NCBI RefSeq assembly: GCF_030408815.1 | Contig: NZ_CP047355.1 | Span: 2,542,001 to 2,606,000, forward strand | Reading direction: 5' to 3' | Source of the DNA: Corynebacterium freiburgense | Lineage (GTDB): Bacteria > Actinomycetota > Actinomycetes > Mycobacteriales > Mycobacteriaceae | DNA: 64,000 nucleotides | Shown here: piece after piece, positions 36,177 through 46,173 of the stretch | Position numbering within the stretch: position 1 is the first letter of the stretch | How the letters are laid out: each line of letters opens with the position of its first letter | Notes under the pieces: generated by a model | Databases searched by the model: none | What the model was told of the DNA's origin: nothing | What the model saw: only the letters and a program-made list of their open reading frames with translations | Program-made: the position numbers and the translations under genes

Positions 36177-37401
36177 GTGTATTTCTCGTTTTCTTTTCCC
36201 GCAGCAGTAGATACTGCCCTATTACTAAACACATAGGGATAAGCGCGCACCCCACCCATAGCGCATTTGGCTCTGCTCGATAGATCACAATTCCCAGCGG
36301 AGCGACTACGCCACCCAATCCGATACTCGTTCCGAAGAAACCCAGATACCTGCCCCTAGCATGAGCTGGAGCTAATTCCGCAATGACCGCAGGCAATAGT
36401 GCCGCTAGAATAATTTCCCCAAAGCTCCAAAGAACAACGGTAATAACCAAAAACCATAACGGCTCCCCGGCACCGGATAACGCAATCCCAAATCCAGTAA
36501 GCATTAATCCTAAGGACAACGCTCTTCGCTGTTCCCAGGAAGACAATATTGGGCCAAGCAATGGCTGTGCTATCGCAATCAAAACACCATTAATAGCTAA
36601 AAGAAACCCAAAATCACTTTCGCTGTGACCAGCATCGATGACCCGTAACGGTAATGTTGTCGTATTTTGAAAGTAGATCGCGAAAACCGCAAATGAAATA
36701 CCCGTGATCCCAAGCAACTTGAACATCAGGCTCGCATCTACAACACCTGCGGATGGACTGTCATCCTTCTTATTGCCCACTCGCTCAGGCTCTTGAATCT
36801 TCCAAAATACCAATACAGCGAACACCAGTGCAGTAAGTGCGTCTATCGCAAACAGCAAACCCCAACTTCGAGTGGCAAAATACCCAGCCCCGATTGACGC
36901 AATTGGCACGCCAAGGTTTGTAGCCCAATGCAAAAGACCAAAAGCCTGCGGCGCCCTATCACCGACAAGATCTGCAACCATCGCACTGGCAGCCGGACGG
37001 TACACATCACTGAGTAAACCCAGAAACACGCAGCATATGGCGACCATTGCAATACCATTACTGAGCACCAACGCAACTTGAACAACCGCAGCGCCTGCAA
37101 GACCAAAGACCATTGTGCGTTTGCGGCCAATAAAGTCGGCTAAAAAACCACCAACTAGGCCACTTATGACGACGCCAACACTATAGGACATTAAGATCAC
37201 GGCGGCGACAGTTTCCCGAATATTTTCTTCTCGAGTCAGATACAAAGTTAAAAATGGCGCAACAAACGTACCTGCCCGATTTATAAAGGTCCCGCTCCAA
37301 ATAATAAAAAATTGGCCAGGTAAACCACCAAAGATTTTTCCAAAAGACTTTTGCCCGCGAGATACTACGGTGCCCAATACCTTAGAAGAAATATTGTTCA
37401 T
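36148..37401 (-). CDS. MFS transporter, DHA1-type exporter
   Basis: A 417-residue major facilitator with 12 hydrophobic segments and the motif A-like GGFLADFIGRKRTMVFG between segments 2 and 3; motif C-like glycines occur in GVPIASIGAGYFA. These features suggest drug/H+ antiport or metabolite export. AAAGGATGGT lies upstream of the ATG at 37401. It is translationally linked to the GNAT gene downstream, suggesting export of the GNAT product or self-protection from it. No biosynthetic cluster is visible nearby. Confidence 0.83.
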   Translation of the reverse strand: MNNISSKVLGTVVSRGQKSFGKIFGGLPGQFFIIWSGTFINRAGTFVAPFLTLYLTREENIRETVAAVILMSYSVGVVISGLVGGFLADFIGRKRTMVFGLAGAAVVQVALVLSNGIAMVAICCVFLGLLSDVYRPAASAMVADLVGDRAPQAFGLLHWATNLGVPIASIGAGYFATRSWGLLFAIDALTALVFAVLVFWKIQEPERVGNKKDDSPSAGVVDASLMFKLLGITGISFAVFAIYFQNTTTLPLRVIDAGHSESDFGFLLAINGVLIAIAQPLLGPILSSWEQRRALSLGLMLTGFGIALSGAGEPLWFLVITVVLWSFGEIILAALLPAVIAELAPAHARGRYLGFFGTSIGLGGVVAPLGIVIYRAEPNALWVGCALIPMCLVIGQYLLLREKKTRNTHENFEAHVD

Positions 37402-37531
37402 GCTTGGACACCATCCTTTCCCTGGCCATATGTAAGTTTCAGAAAATCTTAACCCAAGGGTTCGCCGCTAGAACAACGATTGCTGACCTTTTGGACCAAA
37501 GGTGTCATTCATCGGTAGCTTTCAACCGGGA

Positions 37532-37664
37532 GTGATACAAAATCACCAACTTTTTAAAAAAGTTGCCCTTTTTGTATCAGATAGACTTTCCCCACCTGGG
37601 GTTTTACATCGGCCGGTGATACAAAATCACCTAGTTTTTAAAAAAGTTGCCCTTTTTGTATCAC
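37532..37664. repeat. Pair of 49-bp double palindromes (element D)
   Basis: Two copies at 37532-37580 and 37616-37664, start-to-start 84 bases. Each has an outer stem GTGATACAAA / TTTGTATCAC (the first copy ends in G instead of C), an interior mismatch (ATCACC opposite GCCCTT) and an inner stem AACTTTTT / AAAAAGTT. The 84-base step is close to the 82-base step in hairpin arrays A-C. The second copy also contains GGTGA-N7-TCACC. Confidence 0.9.
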
Positions 37665-38413
37665 TAACAGCAGAAGCATTTACGCAACGTGACTTAAATA
37701 CCCTATACGAACCCACACGCCAAAAGCCCTTAAGGCAAAAATGACGAAATAGCGAATCTTAAGACCCACAGCGTCAGATCTTGAAGTACTAACTTTTTTA
37801 GCACCATCACAATCTATATTCACCAGCCGCGAAAATAAGCGGCGAAATTTCCAGACAGGATTGATCTACAGTTTACTGTTCCACGAAAAAATCATCGACC
37901 ATGCATTACATAAACTACCCAATGACAAAAATAGCTTTCATTGATTTCAATAGTTTCACACACGTCAAACATAGACGCTAATCTTTCAAAAACACCTCAA
38001 ACAACCAAGACGCAATTAACAATAAAGCACTTTAAATTCCCCCATTGAACCTCAGTTAAATTATCAAATCAGACCACTCTATAAAACCGCCTTCGACCGC
38101 CACTAACGCGCTACATCGCCACCCAACACCCCACTTGAACACGTTTTTCACTACCACGTATTTGTTTCATAATTGCATATCTTGAATTGCAATTTGATAC
38201 CACAGTGACGTTCGAAACATCATACCTATTTTGCCGCCAAATACTCATATAAATCAAACACCTATCCGACAGCTACATAAAGGTGTAATAAGAATTACAT
38301 TGTGCAATATTATATTGCCCTAGTAAAAACCCAGAAATACCATATGAAACCAAAGGCAGCCCGCAAACTTTAACTATTATCAAAAATTTTTACCCACAAA
38401 GATGGAGGGTCAT
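37665..38413. promoter_or_regulatory. Upstream region of the PTS operon
   Basis: AT-rich, no gene. TGTAAT-AAGA-ATTACA (38284-38299) is a 16-base dyad about 115 bases before the start, and AATTGCA / TGCAATT arms occur near 38174-38197. One of these could be the operator of the PTS operon; no PTS regulator gene is adjacent. Confidence 0.4.
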
Positions 38414-39451
38414 ATGGTTTGTATAATAATTGCGGCCCACGGAAAATGCGCTCCTGCGCTCATTGATTCTGCCGAAATGATCGCTGGCAAGTTAGAAAAC
38501 GTTCATGCAGTCACGTTCCTACCCGGACAGGGCCCTGAGGACCTATTGGAAGAGTATGGAAATATCGTCGGCGAAAGCACCGATGATCTGCTTCTACTGG
38601 TGGATTTGTTTGGCGGCAGCCCCTTTAATGCCGGGGCACGTTTCGTGGCGGATCGAGACCGCGCTGATGTTGTCTCTGGTGTGAATATCCCGATGTTAAT
38701 TGAGGTATTTACGGCTGCCCGTCGGCCTAATGTCACTTTGGATAAATTAGTCGGTAAAGCGTTGAAAGCTGGTGCTACCGGGACTCGGGCATTGAAGGCG
38801 GGTAAGCCTCCGAAACCCCCAGGCCACAAACCCCCAGCGGATCAATCTATGGCCGAATCGGCAAATCAATCCTCACAATCCCAAGGACAGGATGACCAGC
38901 AGCCGGAATCAGAAGCTGTGATTGATCCGAATTTTCCTCGGGATCCTAATGCCACCATGGATATTGCACTATTACGCATTGATTCTCGGTTGATTCACGG
39001 CCAGGTTGCGGGTTCTTGGGTGAATCACGTGGCCCCGAAAACCCTGATTGCGGCATGCGATGCGGCAGCAAATGATGAATTGCGTAAGTCTTTGTTATTG
39101 CAGGTAGGGCCAGCTTCTGCCCGAACGAATGTATTAGATATCGCGAAAACGATTCGTGTGTATTTCAATCCGGAATATAAGGGGATGCGCACGATGATTG
39201 TCGTGGAGTCTCCAATGGACGCATTACGCCTGCTTGAGGCGGGCGTAACTGTGGATGAAGTCAATGTGGGTGGAGTGACGTTTAAGCCAGGCATGACTTT
39301 AATTTCGGAGGCAGTGTCTGTAAACGATGAACATATTGCGGCGTATAAGGCAATTCATGAACTTGGGGTGCCCTTGGTCTTACAACAGGTTCCTACAAGT
39401 TCCAGAACGAATATGATGACCAAACTCAAGGAGAAAGGACTTCTCTCATGA
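38414..39451 (+). CDS. PTS mannose-family EIIAB fusion
   Basis: A 345-residue cytosolic phosphotransfer protein. EIIA domain (1-130) with phospho-His9 in IIIAAHGKC, VDLFGGSPFNAGA and VSGVNIPML; a Pro/Gln/Ser-rich linker (131-180); EIIB domain (181-345) with LLRIDSRLIHGQV containing phospho-His195 and VNVGGVTFKPGM. It passes phosphate from HPr to the sugar through EIIC/EIID. The ATG at 38414 has GGAGGG 4 bases upstream; a start at 38402 is possible but less good. Sugar unknown (mannose, fructose, sorbose, glucosamine and others occur in this family). Confidence 0.93.
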   Translation: MVCIIIAAHGKCAPALIDSAEMIAGKLENVHAVTFLPGQGPEDLLEEYGNIVGESTDDLLLLVDLFGGSPFNAGARFVADRDRADVVSGVNIPMLIEVFTAARRPNVTLDKLVGKALKAGATGTRALKAGKPPKPPGHKPPADQSMAESANQSSQSQGQDDQQPESEAVIDPNFPRDPNATMDIALLRIDSRLIHGQVAGSWVNHVAPKTLIAACDAAANDELRKSLLLQVGPASARTNVLDIAKTIRVYFNPEYKGMRTMIVVESPMDALRLLEAGVTVDEVNVGGVTFKPGMTLISEAVSVNDEHIAAYKAIHELGVPLVLQQVPTSSRTNMMTKLKEKGLLS

Positions 39452-40251
39452 GCACAATTACTTTGATTCTTGTTGTGCTCGTTTCACTTGTCGTAGGCAT
39501 GGCATCAGTGTTGGATGAGCGTCAGCTTCATCGACCTTTGGTTGCTTGCACTTTAATGGGCCTAGTGCTTGGTGATGTCACTACTGGTGTGATTCTTGGC
39601 GGCATGTTGGAACTGATCGCGTTGGGGTGGATGAATGTCGGGGCCGCCATGGCGCCCGATGCGGCGTTGGCGTCGACAATTGCGTCGGTGGTTGTAATCG
39701 CGGGCGGGCAGCCCCTGGCTACGGGAATTACAGTTGCAGTACCGCTGGCTGCGGCCGGGCAGGTTCTTACAATTTTCGTTCGTACTATTGCGGTGTTTTT
39801 CCAGCATCAGGCAGATAGGTTTGCTAAAAACGCAAACTTTAGAGGTATTGAGGTAATGCACTTCAGTGCATTGTTCCTTCAAGGTTTGCGGGTTGCTATT
39901 CCTACGGCTGCCGTTGCTGCTGTGGCGGGTACGAGCACTGTAGAGCGCTGGCTTTCTGCTATTCCGGAGTCAGTGTCGGTGGGGTTGCAGATTGCTGGCG
40001 GCTTTATTGTTGTTGTTGGTTACGCAATGGTGATCAATATGATGAAGGCCCGCATTCTTATGCCGTTTTTCTTCCTTGGTTTTGTACTCGCCGCGTTTAT
40101 TCCGGATTTGAATTTAGTGGGCCTTGGCATTATCGGCGCCTGCCTGGCGTTTGTTTATGTGCAGCTCAACCCAGTTTTCAATGAAGGCGTATCGACGCCC
40201 GCAAAGGTTGCGGCTCACAGCGGCCCAAACTATGACAATCGGCTCGAATAA
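39448..40251 (+). CDS. PTS mannose-family EIIC permease
   Basis: A 267-residue membrane protein forming the sugar channel with EIID. VSLVVGMASVLDERQLHRPLVACTLMGLVLGDVTTGVILGG is the family N-terminus, and LAGGM-like ELIALGWMNVGAAMAPDAALAS follows; about seven to nine hydrophobic segments. The ATG overlaps the EIIAB stop by 4 bases (ATGA). Substrate not determinable. Confidence 0.94.
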   Translation: MSTITLILVVLVSLVVGMASVLDERQLHRPLVACTLMGLVLGDVTTGVILGGMLELIALGWMNVGAAMAPDAALASTIASVVVIAGGQPLATGITVAVPLAAAGQVLTIFVRTIAVFFQHQADRFAKNANFRGIEVMHFSALFLQGLRVAIPTAAVAAVAGTSTVERWLSAIPESVSVGLQIAGGFIVVVGYAMVINMMKARILMPFFFLGFVLAAFIPDLNLVGLGIIGACLAFVYVQLNPVFNEGVSTPAKVAAHSGPNYDNRLE

Positions 40252-40271
40252 TCAGGAAGCGTGATTTCATT

Positions 40272-41153
40272 ATGAATACACCAATAACACCAAAATCTGA
40301 GGTCGAACAGCTTCCGGGTGAACCCCCAGAATTGACTAAACGGGACTATATCTCAATGTATATTCGGTCTTCGTTTATGCTCGGCTCGTTTAACTTTGAG
40401 CGTATGCAGGCCATTGGTGTCTGTGTTTCAATGATGCCAGCGATTAAGCGGTTTTATACAAAAAAGGAAGACCGAGCTGCGGCATTATCCAGGCATTTAG
40501 AGTTTTTTAATACTCACCCATGGATCGCTTCCCCAATTTTCGGTGTCACTGCGGCAATGGAGCGCCAAAAAGCCGCTGGCGAGGATATTTCCGAGGCGGA
40601 TATCACCAATGTGAAGGTCGGATTAATGGGACCGCTCGCTGGTGTGGGCGATCCATTATTTTGGGGCACCGCACGTCCAGTATTGGCCGCGCTTGGGGCG
40701 TCGTTAGCCATTAATGGCAATATCCTCGGACCAATCTTATTTTTCGTAGTGCTCTCCGTCTTCCGCATGCTTACGCGTTGGTACGGTTTTAAATTGGGCT
40801 ACCAAAAAGGAGTGGAAGTAGTTTCAGAAGTCGGTGGTAATACCCTGAGGAAACTCACACAAATGGCCTCGATTATGGGGTTGTTTGTTATGGGCTCCCT
40901 GGTTTCAAAGTGGACCTCTATTCATATTCCTTTGGTGGTGTCTCGATACACCGACCAAGACAATAAAGAGGTTGTTACCACACTGCAAGACATTCTGGAC
41001 ACACTCTTGCCTGGTCTGGCTGCATTGCTTTTGACCTTTTTATGCATGTGGCTACTCCGCAAAAAGGTCAATGCTATTTGGATTATCTTTGCGATGTTCG
41101 CCATTGGCATTCTTGGCCATATGACTGGCATTCTTGCACTGCCACCTGAGTAA
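40272..41153 (+). CDS. PTS mannose-family EIID
   Basis: A 293-residue EIID membrane subunit: SFMLGSFNFERMQAIG, FFNTHPWIASPIFGV, GLMGPLAGVGDPLFWGTARPVL (signature), and several C-terminal hydrophobic segments. Works with EIIC in sugar uptake. It starts 20 bases after the EIIC stop, with CAGGAAGCG upstream of the ATG. The HAD phosphatase gene follows after 48 bases. Confidence 0.94.
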   Translation: MNTPITPKSEVEQLPGEPPELTKRDYISMYIRSSFMLGSFNFERMQAIGVCVSMMPAIKRFYTKKEDRAAALSRHLEFFNTHPWIASPIFGVTAAMERQKAAGEDISEADITNVKVGLMGPLAGVGDPLFWGTARPVLAALGASLAINGNILGPILFFVVLSVFRMLTRWYGFKLGYQKGVEVVSEVGGNTLRKLTQMASIMGLFVMGSLVSKWTSIHIPLVVSRYTDQDNKEVVTTLQDILDTLLPGLAALLLTFLCMWLLRKKVNAIWIIFAMFAIGILGHMTGILALPPE

Positions 41154-41201
41154 GATTCTCGCCTCCTGGCTTTTGAATCCTTTCGAACCACCACCGGAAC
41201 T

Positions 41202-42032
41202 ATGAATACCAAGAAGCTTTTAGCCAGTGACCTTGATGGCACACTTATCTTCCACAAGCGCATTAGCCGCGACACGATCGACGCAATTCATGCTTGGCAG
41301 GACGCCGGTCATCTCGCGGTGTGCGCCACAGGTAAATCAATCGCCGCTACCCAACATGCTCTACGGGAAAGCAATTTAGAGTTTGATTACTACGTCCTCT
41401 ATACGGGTGCCGTGGTCACTAATGCATCGTTTGAAATATTACGAAGCATTACGCTTCCGTCCTTATTAGTTATGGAGCTAGTACAGGCAATAAGCCAGGA
41501 AGATTCTGTAGGGATTTTTGCTACCACGCTAGATACCAATGATGTGCGTTTAGCAAGCACCCTCCCGGCGGATCTCACTACCGATATGGTGCAGTATTTT
41601 GACCCAATGGATATATCAGAGATTCCCCACCATACATTTGTGGGGATTCCTATTTGGGTTGATACACGCAGTAGTGTTCAAGGTGTCGCTCAGAAAAAGG
41701 ACGCTGAAGAAGCCATTACGCGATTACACTCTTGGATTACTAGCGAGTACAAAGGCCGTATAGATTGCCACCGAAACCAAAACTTTTTGGATATCGTGCC
41801 GCCAGCTTGCAGTAAAGCAAGCGGACTGGCATGGCTCGTGCGCTACCTGCAGGAAACCACAGGATCCATGTTTGAAACGTATTCACTCGGCGATTCTTGG
41901 AACGACATTGATATGCACCAATGGGCAGATTATTCTGCATCGTTTCCTCATTCCCCAAAGGAGATACAGAACCTCACTGACGCAGTTACACCAACCGCAG
42001 CTGAGTATATTTACCAGCTACTCTCCAGCTAA
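41202..42032 (+). CDS. HAD-IIB (Cof-type) sugar-phosphate phosphatase
   Basis: A 276-residue HAD hydrolase: LLASDLDGTLIF (motif I with nucleophile Asp), a substrate cap in the middle, a conserved Lys region near SKASGLAWLV, and SLGDSWNDIDMHQWA (motif III, Mg-binding Asp). Cof-type HADs remove phosphate from sugar phosphates. Placed last in the PTS operon, it may dephosphorylate the imported sugar phosphate or relieve sugar-phosphate stress. It overlaps the convergent membrane protein gene by 4 bases. Confidence 0.87.
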   Translation: MNTKKLLASDLDGTLIFHKRISRDTIDAIHAWQDAGHLAVCATGKSIAATQHALRESNLEFDYYVLYTGAVVTNASFEILRSITLPSLLVMELVQAISQEDSVGIFATTLDTNDVRLASTLPADLTTDMVQYFDPMDISEIPHHTFVGIPIWVDTRSSVQGVAQKKDAEEAITRLHSWITSEYKGRIDCHRNQNFLDIVPPACSKASGLAWLVRYLQETTGSMFETYSLGDSWNDIDMHQWADYSASFPHSPKEIQNLTDAVTPTAAEYIYQLLSS

Positions 42033-42448
42033 GTCGGCCTAAATCCACCAAACTGACGCTCTGGTTGAAATGCTCCTAAATACACCGTGACCAGGAAAAG
42101 TTGAAGTGCACCAATGCCACCCCATAATGCATGCGGCCAAATGAATATTCCGAGCACAAGGCACTCTCCTGCGATCCAGCCAAGCATTACCAGCCCTGCC
42201 AACGAGTGAGCGGACGCCAGCCAGGGCTTCGATCGCAAGTGAATCCATACCGCAGCCCATTGAAACCCACCAACGACCACGCCGAGCAACACTGCCGCAA
42301 GTATAAATTGCCCTTCCACCACTGTCCCCCGCAGGAATGCCTCATAAAGGTGCGGCATAACTAGTAATTGTACAAAGCCGATCAGGGTGGACAAACTCTG
42401 GAACACAGCAAGACCAAACAATATCCGCCGGACTATGTGCTCATTCAT
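42029..42448 (-). CDS. Small four-helix membrane protein, unknown function
   Basis: A 139-residue protein with four hydrophobic segments (roughly 7-30, 44-68, 78-100, 106-128) and few charged residues. I do not recognise a family. The ATG at 42448 has a purine-rich AAGGGTTGGGTA upstream. It converges with the PTS/HAD operon and follows the DUF4236 gene in the same direction. Confidence 0.7.
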   Translation of the reverse strand: MNEHIVRRILFGLAVFQSLSTLIGFVQLLVMPHLYEAFLRGTVVEGQFILAAVLLGVVVGGFQWAAVWIHLRSKPWLASAHSLAGLVMLGWIAGECLVLGIFIWPHALWGGIGALQLFLVTVYLGAFQPERQFGGFRPT

Positions 42449-42475
42449 TACCCAACCCTTAGTGATGGGTGCGTT

Positions 42476-42646
42476 TTAACGCCAGCGTCCACGGTAGGTC
42501 AATCCACCAGGAAGGTTGACCCAGAGCCCACCGCGGCTATTGACTGTCACTGGACCAATTTTGGTGGATGCTGAGGCACCAGAACCGGAAATATTGATCC
42601 AGCTGTTTTTGCCTAATTTTTTCCGTTTACGAAATGTGATGCCCAT
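42476..42646 (-). CDS. DUF4236-domain small protein
   Basis: A 56-residue protein in a short frame: MGITFRKRKKLGKNSWINIS, then SGASASTKIG and a Gly-rich LPGGLTYR end. This matches the DUF4236 pattern (basic FRKRK start, lnlSksG-like middle, glyR end), a small beta-rich domain of unknown role found in many bacteria. Start ATG at 42646; AAAGG lies 13 bases upstream. Same strand as the membrane protein that follows after a 27-base gap. Confidence 0.78.
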   Translation of the reverse strand: MGITFRKRKKLGKNSWINISGSGASASTKIGPVTVNSRGGLWVNLPGGLTYRGRWR

Positions 42647-42741
42647 ACCAACATCAAAACCTTTCTATTGTGCTGAGCCGAAACCGCTCACACGGTCGTT
42701 GGTTTGTACGAGGTGTCCTCGCGTAATTCAATGCTACCTAC

Positions 42742-42783
42742 AAAAACTGGCGCAACGCTGAGTATTCGCTACGCCAGTTTTTC
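42742..42783. terminator. Terminator of clpC (symmetric)
   Basis: AAAACTGGCG (42743-42752) pairs with CGCCAGTTTT (42772-42781), flanked by A and T runs on both sides. It lies 20 bases after the clpC stop and could act in either direction. Confidence 0.9.
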
Positions 42784-42802
42784 GAGTTAATGGTTGCGGT
42801 GT

Positions 42803-45352
42803 TTAGGAATCCGCGGTGAGTTCTGCCGCTTCCGCTGCAAGCTCATCAAAGGTGCCATCTGGGAGAGGCTTTGGACGTGGAGTAAATGTGAAAGCATCAT
42901 CCTTTACATCCACGGTAATGATCTCACCGGCACCGAGTTCGCCAAACAGAATCTTTTCAGACAAAACATCTTCAATTTCGCGCTGGATGGTGCGGCGTAA
43001 TGGCCGGGCACCCAAAACCGGATCGAAGCCACGCTTGGCCAAAAGGTTCTTGGCGTCTTCGGTAAGTTCAATCTCCATATCCTTGGCTTCCAAAGCCTTG
43101 GCCACGCGACCAATAAGTAGGTCGACCATTTGCACGATTTGATCTTGGGTGAGTTGATGGAACACCACAATATCGTCGATACGGTTTAAGAACTCAGGCC
43201 GGAAGTGTTTCTTCAGTTCGTCATTCACCTTATTTTTCATGCGCTCATATTGGCCATCGGCGTCTGCTTCGCCTACTGCACTAAAGCCCATGCCCACAGC
43301 CTTGGAAATGTCTTGGGTACCAAGGTTGGAGGTAAAGATCAGCACGGTGTTTTTAAAGTCCACGACCCTGCCTTGGCCGTCGGTAAGTCGGCCGTCTTCC
43401 AGCACCTGAAGCAGGGTGTTGTAGATCTCCTTGTGTGCCTTTTCAATCTCATCAAACAGAACAACAGAGAATGGCTTACGGCGAACTTTTTCGGTGAGTT
43501 GGCCGCCCTCTTCATAGCCAACATATCCGGGAGGCGCACCGAACAAACGTGAGGCTGTGAAGCGATCATGGTACTCGCCCATGTCAATCTGGATTAACGC
43601 GTCATCTTCACCGAACAAAAACTCAGCCAGTGCCTTGGATAGCTCGGTTTTACCAACACCGGATGGGCCAGCGAAGATAAAGGAGCCGGAGGGGCGCCGT
43701 GGATCTTTCAAACCTGCACGGGTACGGCGGATTGCACGCGACACGGCTTTTACAGCGTCATCTTGGCCGATAATCCGCTTATGCAGCTCTTCCTCCATGC
43801 GCAGCAGACGAGTGGATTCTTCTTCGGTGAGTTTGAATACCGGAATTCCCGTCCAGGTACCCAACACTTCGGCGATTTGTTCTTCGCCAACTTCAGCGAT
43901 TTCTTCAAGATCACCTTCACGCCACTGTTTTTCTTTGGCAGCGCGTTCTTCGCCGAGGATGCGTTCTTTATCGCGCAATCCAGCGGCTTTTTCAAAGTCT
44001 TGGCCATCGATGGCGGCTTCTTTTTCACGGCGGACTTTGGCAATCCGATCATCAATTTCGCGTAGTCCGGCTGGTGCGGTCATGCGCTTAATGCGCATGC
44101 GGGCACCTGCTTCGTCGATAAGGTCTACGGCTTTATCTGGTAGGAAGCGGTCGTTGATATAGCGGTCGGACAGGTGTGCGGCGGCGGCTAGTGCGCCGTC
44201 GGTAATAGAGACGCGGTGGTGTGCCTCATAGCGGTCACGCAAACCTTTAAGAATGTCAATGGTCATTTCCACGCTTGGCTCAGGCACCTGCACAGGCTGG
44301 AAGCGGCGCTCCAAGGCGGCATCTTTTTCAATGTGCTTGCGGTATTCGTCGAGCGTGGTTGCACCAATGGTTTGTAGCTCACCGCGCGCGAGCTTTGGCT
44401 TAAGTAACGACGCCGCGTCAATAGCGCCTTCAGCAGCACCCGCGCCGACGAGGGTATGGATTTCATCAATAAAGAGGATAATGTCGCCACGCTGGTTAAT
44501 CTCTTTGAGCACTTTTTTAAGCCGCTCTTCAAAGTCACCGCGGTAACGGGATCCAGCAACCAGGGAACCTAAATCAAGGGAATATACCTGCTTATCCCGC
44601 AGGGTTTCCGGAACCTTCCCATTAACAATATCTAATGCTAAGCCTTCAACCACAGCGGTTTTACCCACACCTGGCTCACCAATAAGCACTGGGTTGTTCT
44701 TTGTGCGGCGGGAAAGCACCTGCATAAGACGCTCGATTTCTTTTTCACGTCCAACTACAGGGTCGAGTTTGCCGTCCTTGGCAGCTTGGGTAAGGTTGCG
44801 GCCAAATTGATCTAATACAAGTGAGCTGGAGCGTTCACCCACATTGCTTTGTGCGCGCCCACCTGGAGTAGAGCCGGCACCGACCGTATCATCACGTCGG
44901 GTTTCAGCATTGTTTTCATACCCGGACAGTAATTGAATAACTTGTTGACGAACCCGAGGCAAATCAGCACCAAGTTTGACTAATACTTGGGCAGCAACGC
45001 CCTCGCCTTCGCGGATAAGCCCTAACAATAAGAACTCCGTGCCAATATACTTATGGCCCATTTGAAGTCCTTCACGCAGGGAAAGCTCCAAGACTTTCTT
45101 TGCGCGAGGAGTAAAAGGAATATGCCCTTGGTGCGGTGTGGTGCCGTGACCAATGATTTCCTCTACCTCTTGGCGTACCGCGTCAAGAGAAATACCCATA
45201 GACTCTAATGCTTTGGCGGCAACACCCTCGCCTTCTTGGATAAGTCCCAACAAAATATGCTCGGTGCCGATGTAATTATGGTTCAGCATTTGAGCTTCTT
45301 CTTGGGCTAGCACGATAACGCGACGAGCGCGATCAGTAAACCTTTCGAACAT
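42803..45352 (-). CDS. clpC: ATP-dependent Clp protease ATP-binding subunit ClpC
   Basis: An 849-residue Hsp100 unfoldase that feeds proteins to ClpP. Clp N-terminal repeats (1-145, [20 protein letters not shown]), first AAA+ domain with Walker [12 protein letters not shown]-type middle segment ([20 protein letters not shown]), second AAA+ domain with [10 protein letters not shown], and PTS/VGYEEGG motifs. AAAGGGAGAGAC precedes the ATG. A consensus ClgR box lies about 117 bases upstream, which suggests regulation by ClgR as in C. glutamicum. Confidence 0.97.
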   Translation of the reverse strand: MFERFTDRARRVIVLAQEEAQMLNHNYIGTEHILLGLIQEGEGVAAKALESMGISLDAVRQEVEEIIGHGTTPHQGHIPFTPRAKKVLELSLREGLQMGHKYIGTEFLLLGLIREGEGVAAQVLVKLGADLPRVRQQVIQLLSGYENNAETRRDDTVGAGSTPGGRAQSNVGERSSSLVLDQFGRNLTQAAKDGKLDPVVGREKEIERLMQVLSRRTKNNPVLIGEPGVGKTAVVEGLALDIVNGKVPETLRDKQVYSLDLGSLVAGSRYRGDFEERLKKVLKEINQRGDIILFIDEIHTLVGAGAAEGAIDAASLLKPKLARGELQTIGATTLDEYRKHIEKDAALERRFQPVQVPEPSVEMTIDILKGLRDRYEAHHRVSITDGALAAAAHLSDRYINDRFLPDKAVDLIDEAGARMRIKRMTAPAGLREIDDRIAKVRREKEAAIDGQDFEKAAGLRDKERILGEERAAKEKQWREGDLEEIAEVGEEQIAEVLGTWTGIPVFKLTEEESTRLLRMEEELHKRIIGQDDAVKAVSRAIRRTRAGLKDPRRPSGSFIFAGPSGVGKTELSKALAEFLFGEDDALIQIDMGEYHDRFTASRLFGAPPGYVGYEEGGQLTEKVRRKPFSVVLFDEIEKAHKEIYNTLLQVLEDGRLTDGQGRVVDFKNTVLIFTSNLGTQDISKAVGMGFSAVGEADADGQYERMKNKVNDELKKHFRPEFLNRIDDIVVFHQLTQDQIVQMVDLLIGRVAKALEAKDMEIELTEDAKNLLAKRGFDPVLGARPLRRTIQREIEDVLSEKILFGELGAGEIITVDVKDDAFTFTPRPKPLPDGTFDELAAEAAELTADS

Positions 45353-45468
45353 GTCTCTCCCTTTATGTATTCTTCAGTCGCACCCACTCTAACGTGGATG
45401 GTCACCGTCGCATGCCTCAAACGCACCAAAACCACACAGTTTTCCCCTATTTATGCAGGTTAACGTAG

Positions 45469-45486
45469 TGTACGCCGATAGCGAAC
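45469..45486. promoter_or_regulatory. ClgR operator upstream of clpC
   Basis: TGTACGCCGATAGCGAAC matches the corynebacterial ClgR consensus WNNWCGCYNANRGCGWWS at every position. It lies about 117 bases upstream of the clpC start codon, in the intergenic region before the TetR gene. Confidence 0.7.
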
Positions 45487-45564
45487 AAGGCTTATCGAAG
45501 CCGAAGCAGCTGCTCTTTGCGGCAACCACAGCCCCCTAATAAAACCCCCGATCCCCAAAACGTC

Positions 45565-46173
45565 TTACTGGACGGATTCTTCTGAAATGTTCGTTTCAAA
45601 AAGTTCCAGTTGGTCTTGCACTGACGGCGTGAGATACCCCCGGATCAGGTATTCCAATTCCCGGCGCCAAACATTCGGCTCTGGATTCATTTGCAAAAGC
45701 GCATTACCACTTAGCGAGAGAATCTGCGTGGACACCAGGACTATTGCAGCCATCTTATCTGGGTCACCCTCGCGAATCTCGCCTTCTAGATTACGGAATA
45801 ATGCAGCCAGAAACCTCATAAGCCGTTGCTGGGTTCTACCAAATCGCTGCACAACGTACTTACTTAAAATTTCCGGATCACTCTGCACCATTGCTTGTAA
45901 TAGTTCATTCGTCCGTACTGCTTCAGTGCAATCCAAAATGACGTTAATGACTTCATCGAGAGTTTCCGGAAGCGGATAAGCAAGGTCTAACACAGAAACA
46001 AGTTCCCGCGTCAGTAGGTCGCCTAAAAGCTCATCCACTCCGCTAAATCGGCGATACAGAGTTGGACGACTTACCCCCGCTTCACGAGCAACGCCAGCCA
46101 TAGTGGTGCGTTGAATTCCGTCTCGCAGGATGCAAACTCGCCCAGCATCCAAAATCGCAGATTCTATATCCAT
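45565..46173 (-). CDS. TetR-family transcriptional regulator
   Basis: A 202-residue regulator: N-terminal helix-turn-helix (TTMAGVAREAGVSRPTLYRRFSG, about 23-45) and a helical ligand-binding domain. It lies two to three genes from glpT/glpD and an AGPS-like flavoprotein; in mycobacteria a TetR gene sits between glpD and the same flavoprotein/lipid-kinase pair, so a role in that pathway is plausible. The perfect dyad at 51743-51764 is a possible target. Inference, not shown. Confidence 0.85.
   Translation of the reverse strand: MDIESAILDAGRVCILRDGIQRTTMAGVAREAGVSRPTLYRRFSGVDELLGDLLTRELVSVLDLAYPLPETLDEVINVILDCTEAVRTNELLQAMVQSDPEILSKYVVQRFGRTQQRLMRFLAALFRNLEGEIREGDPDKMAAIVLVSTQILSLSGNALLQMNPEPNVWRRELEYLIRGYLTPSVQDQLELFETNISEESVQ

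Noticed and set aside
37532..37580. GTGA-N7-TCAC inside element D as a GlxR (CRP-type) site
   Set aside because: The GlxR consensus has six bases between GTGA and TCAC; spacing here is seven, so the match is not good.
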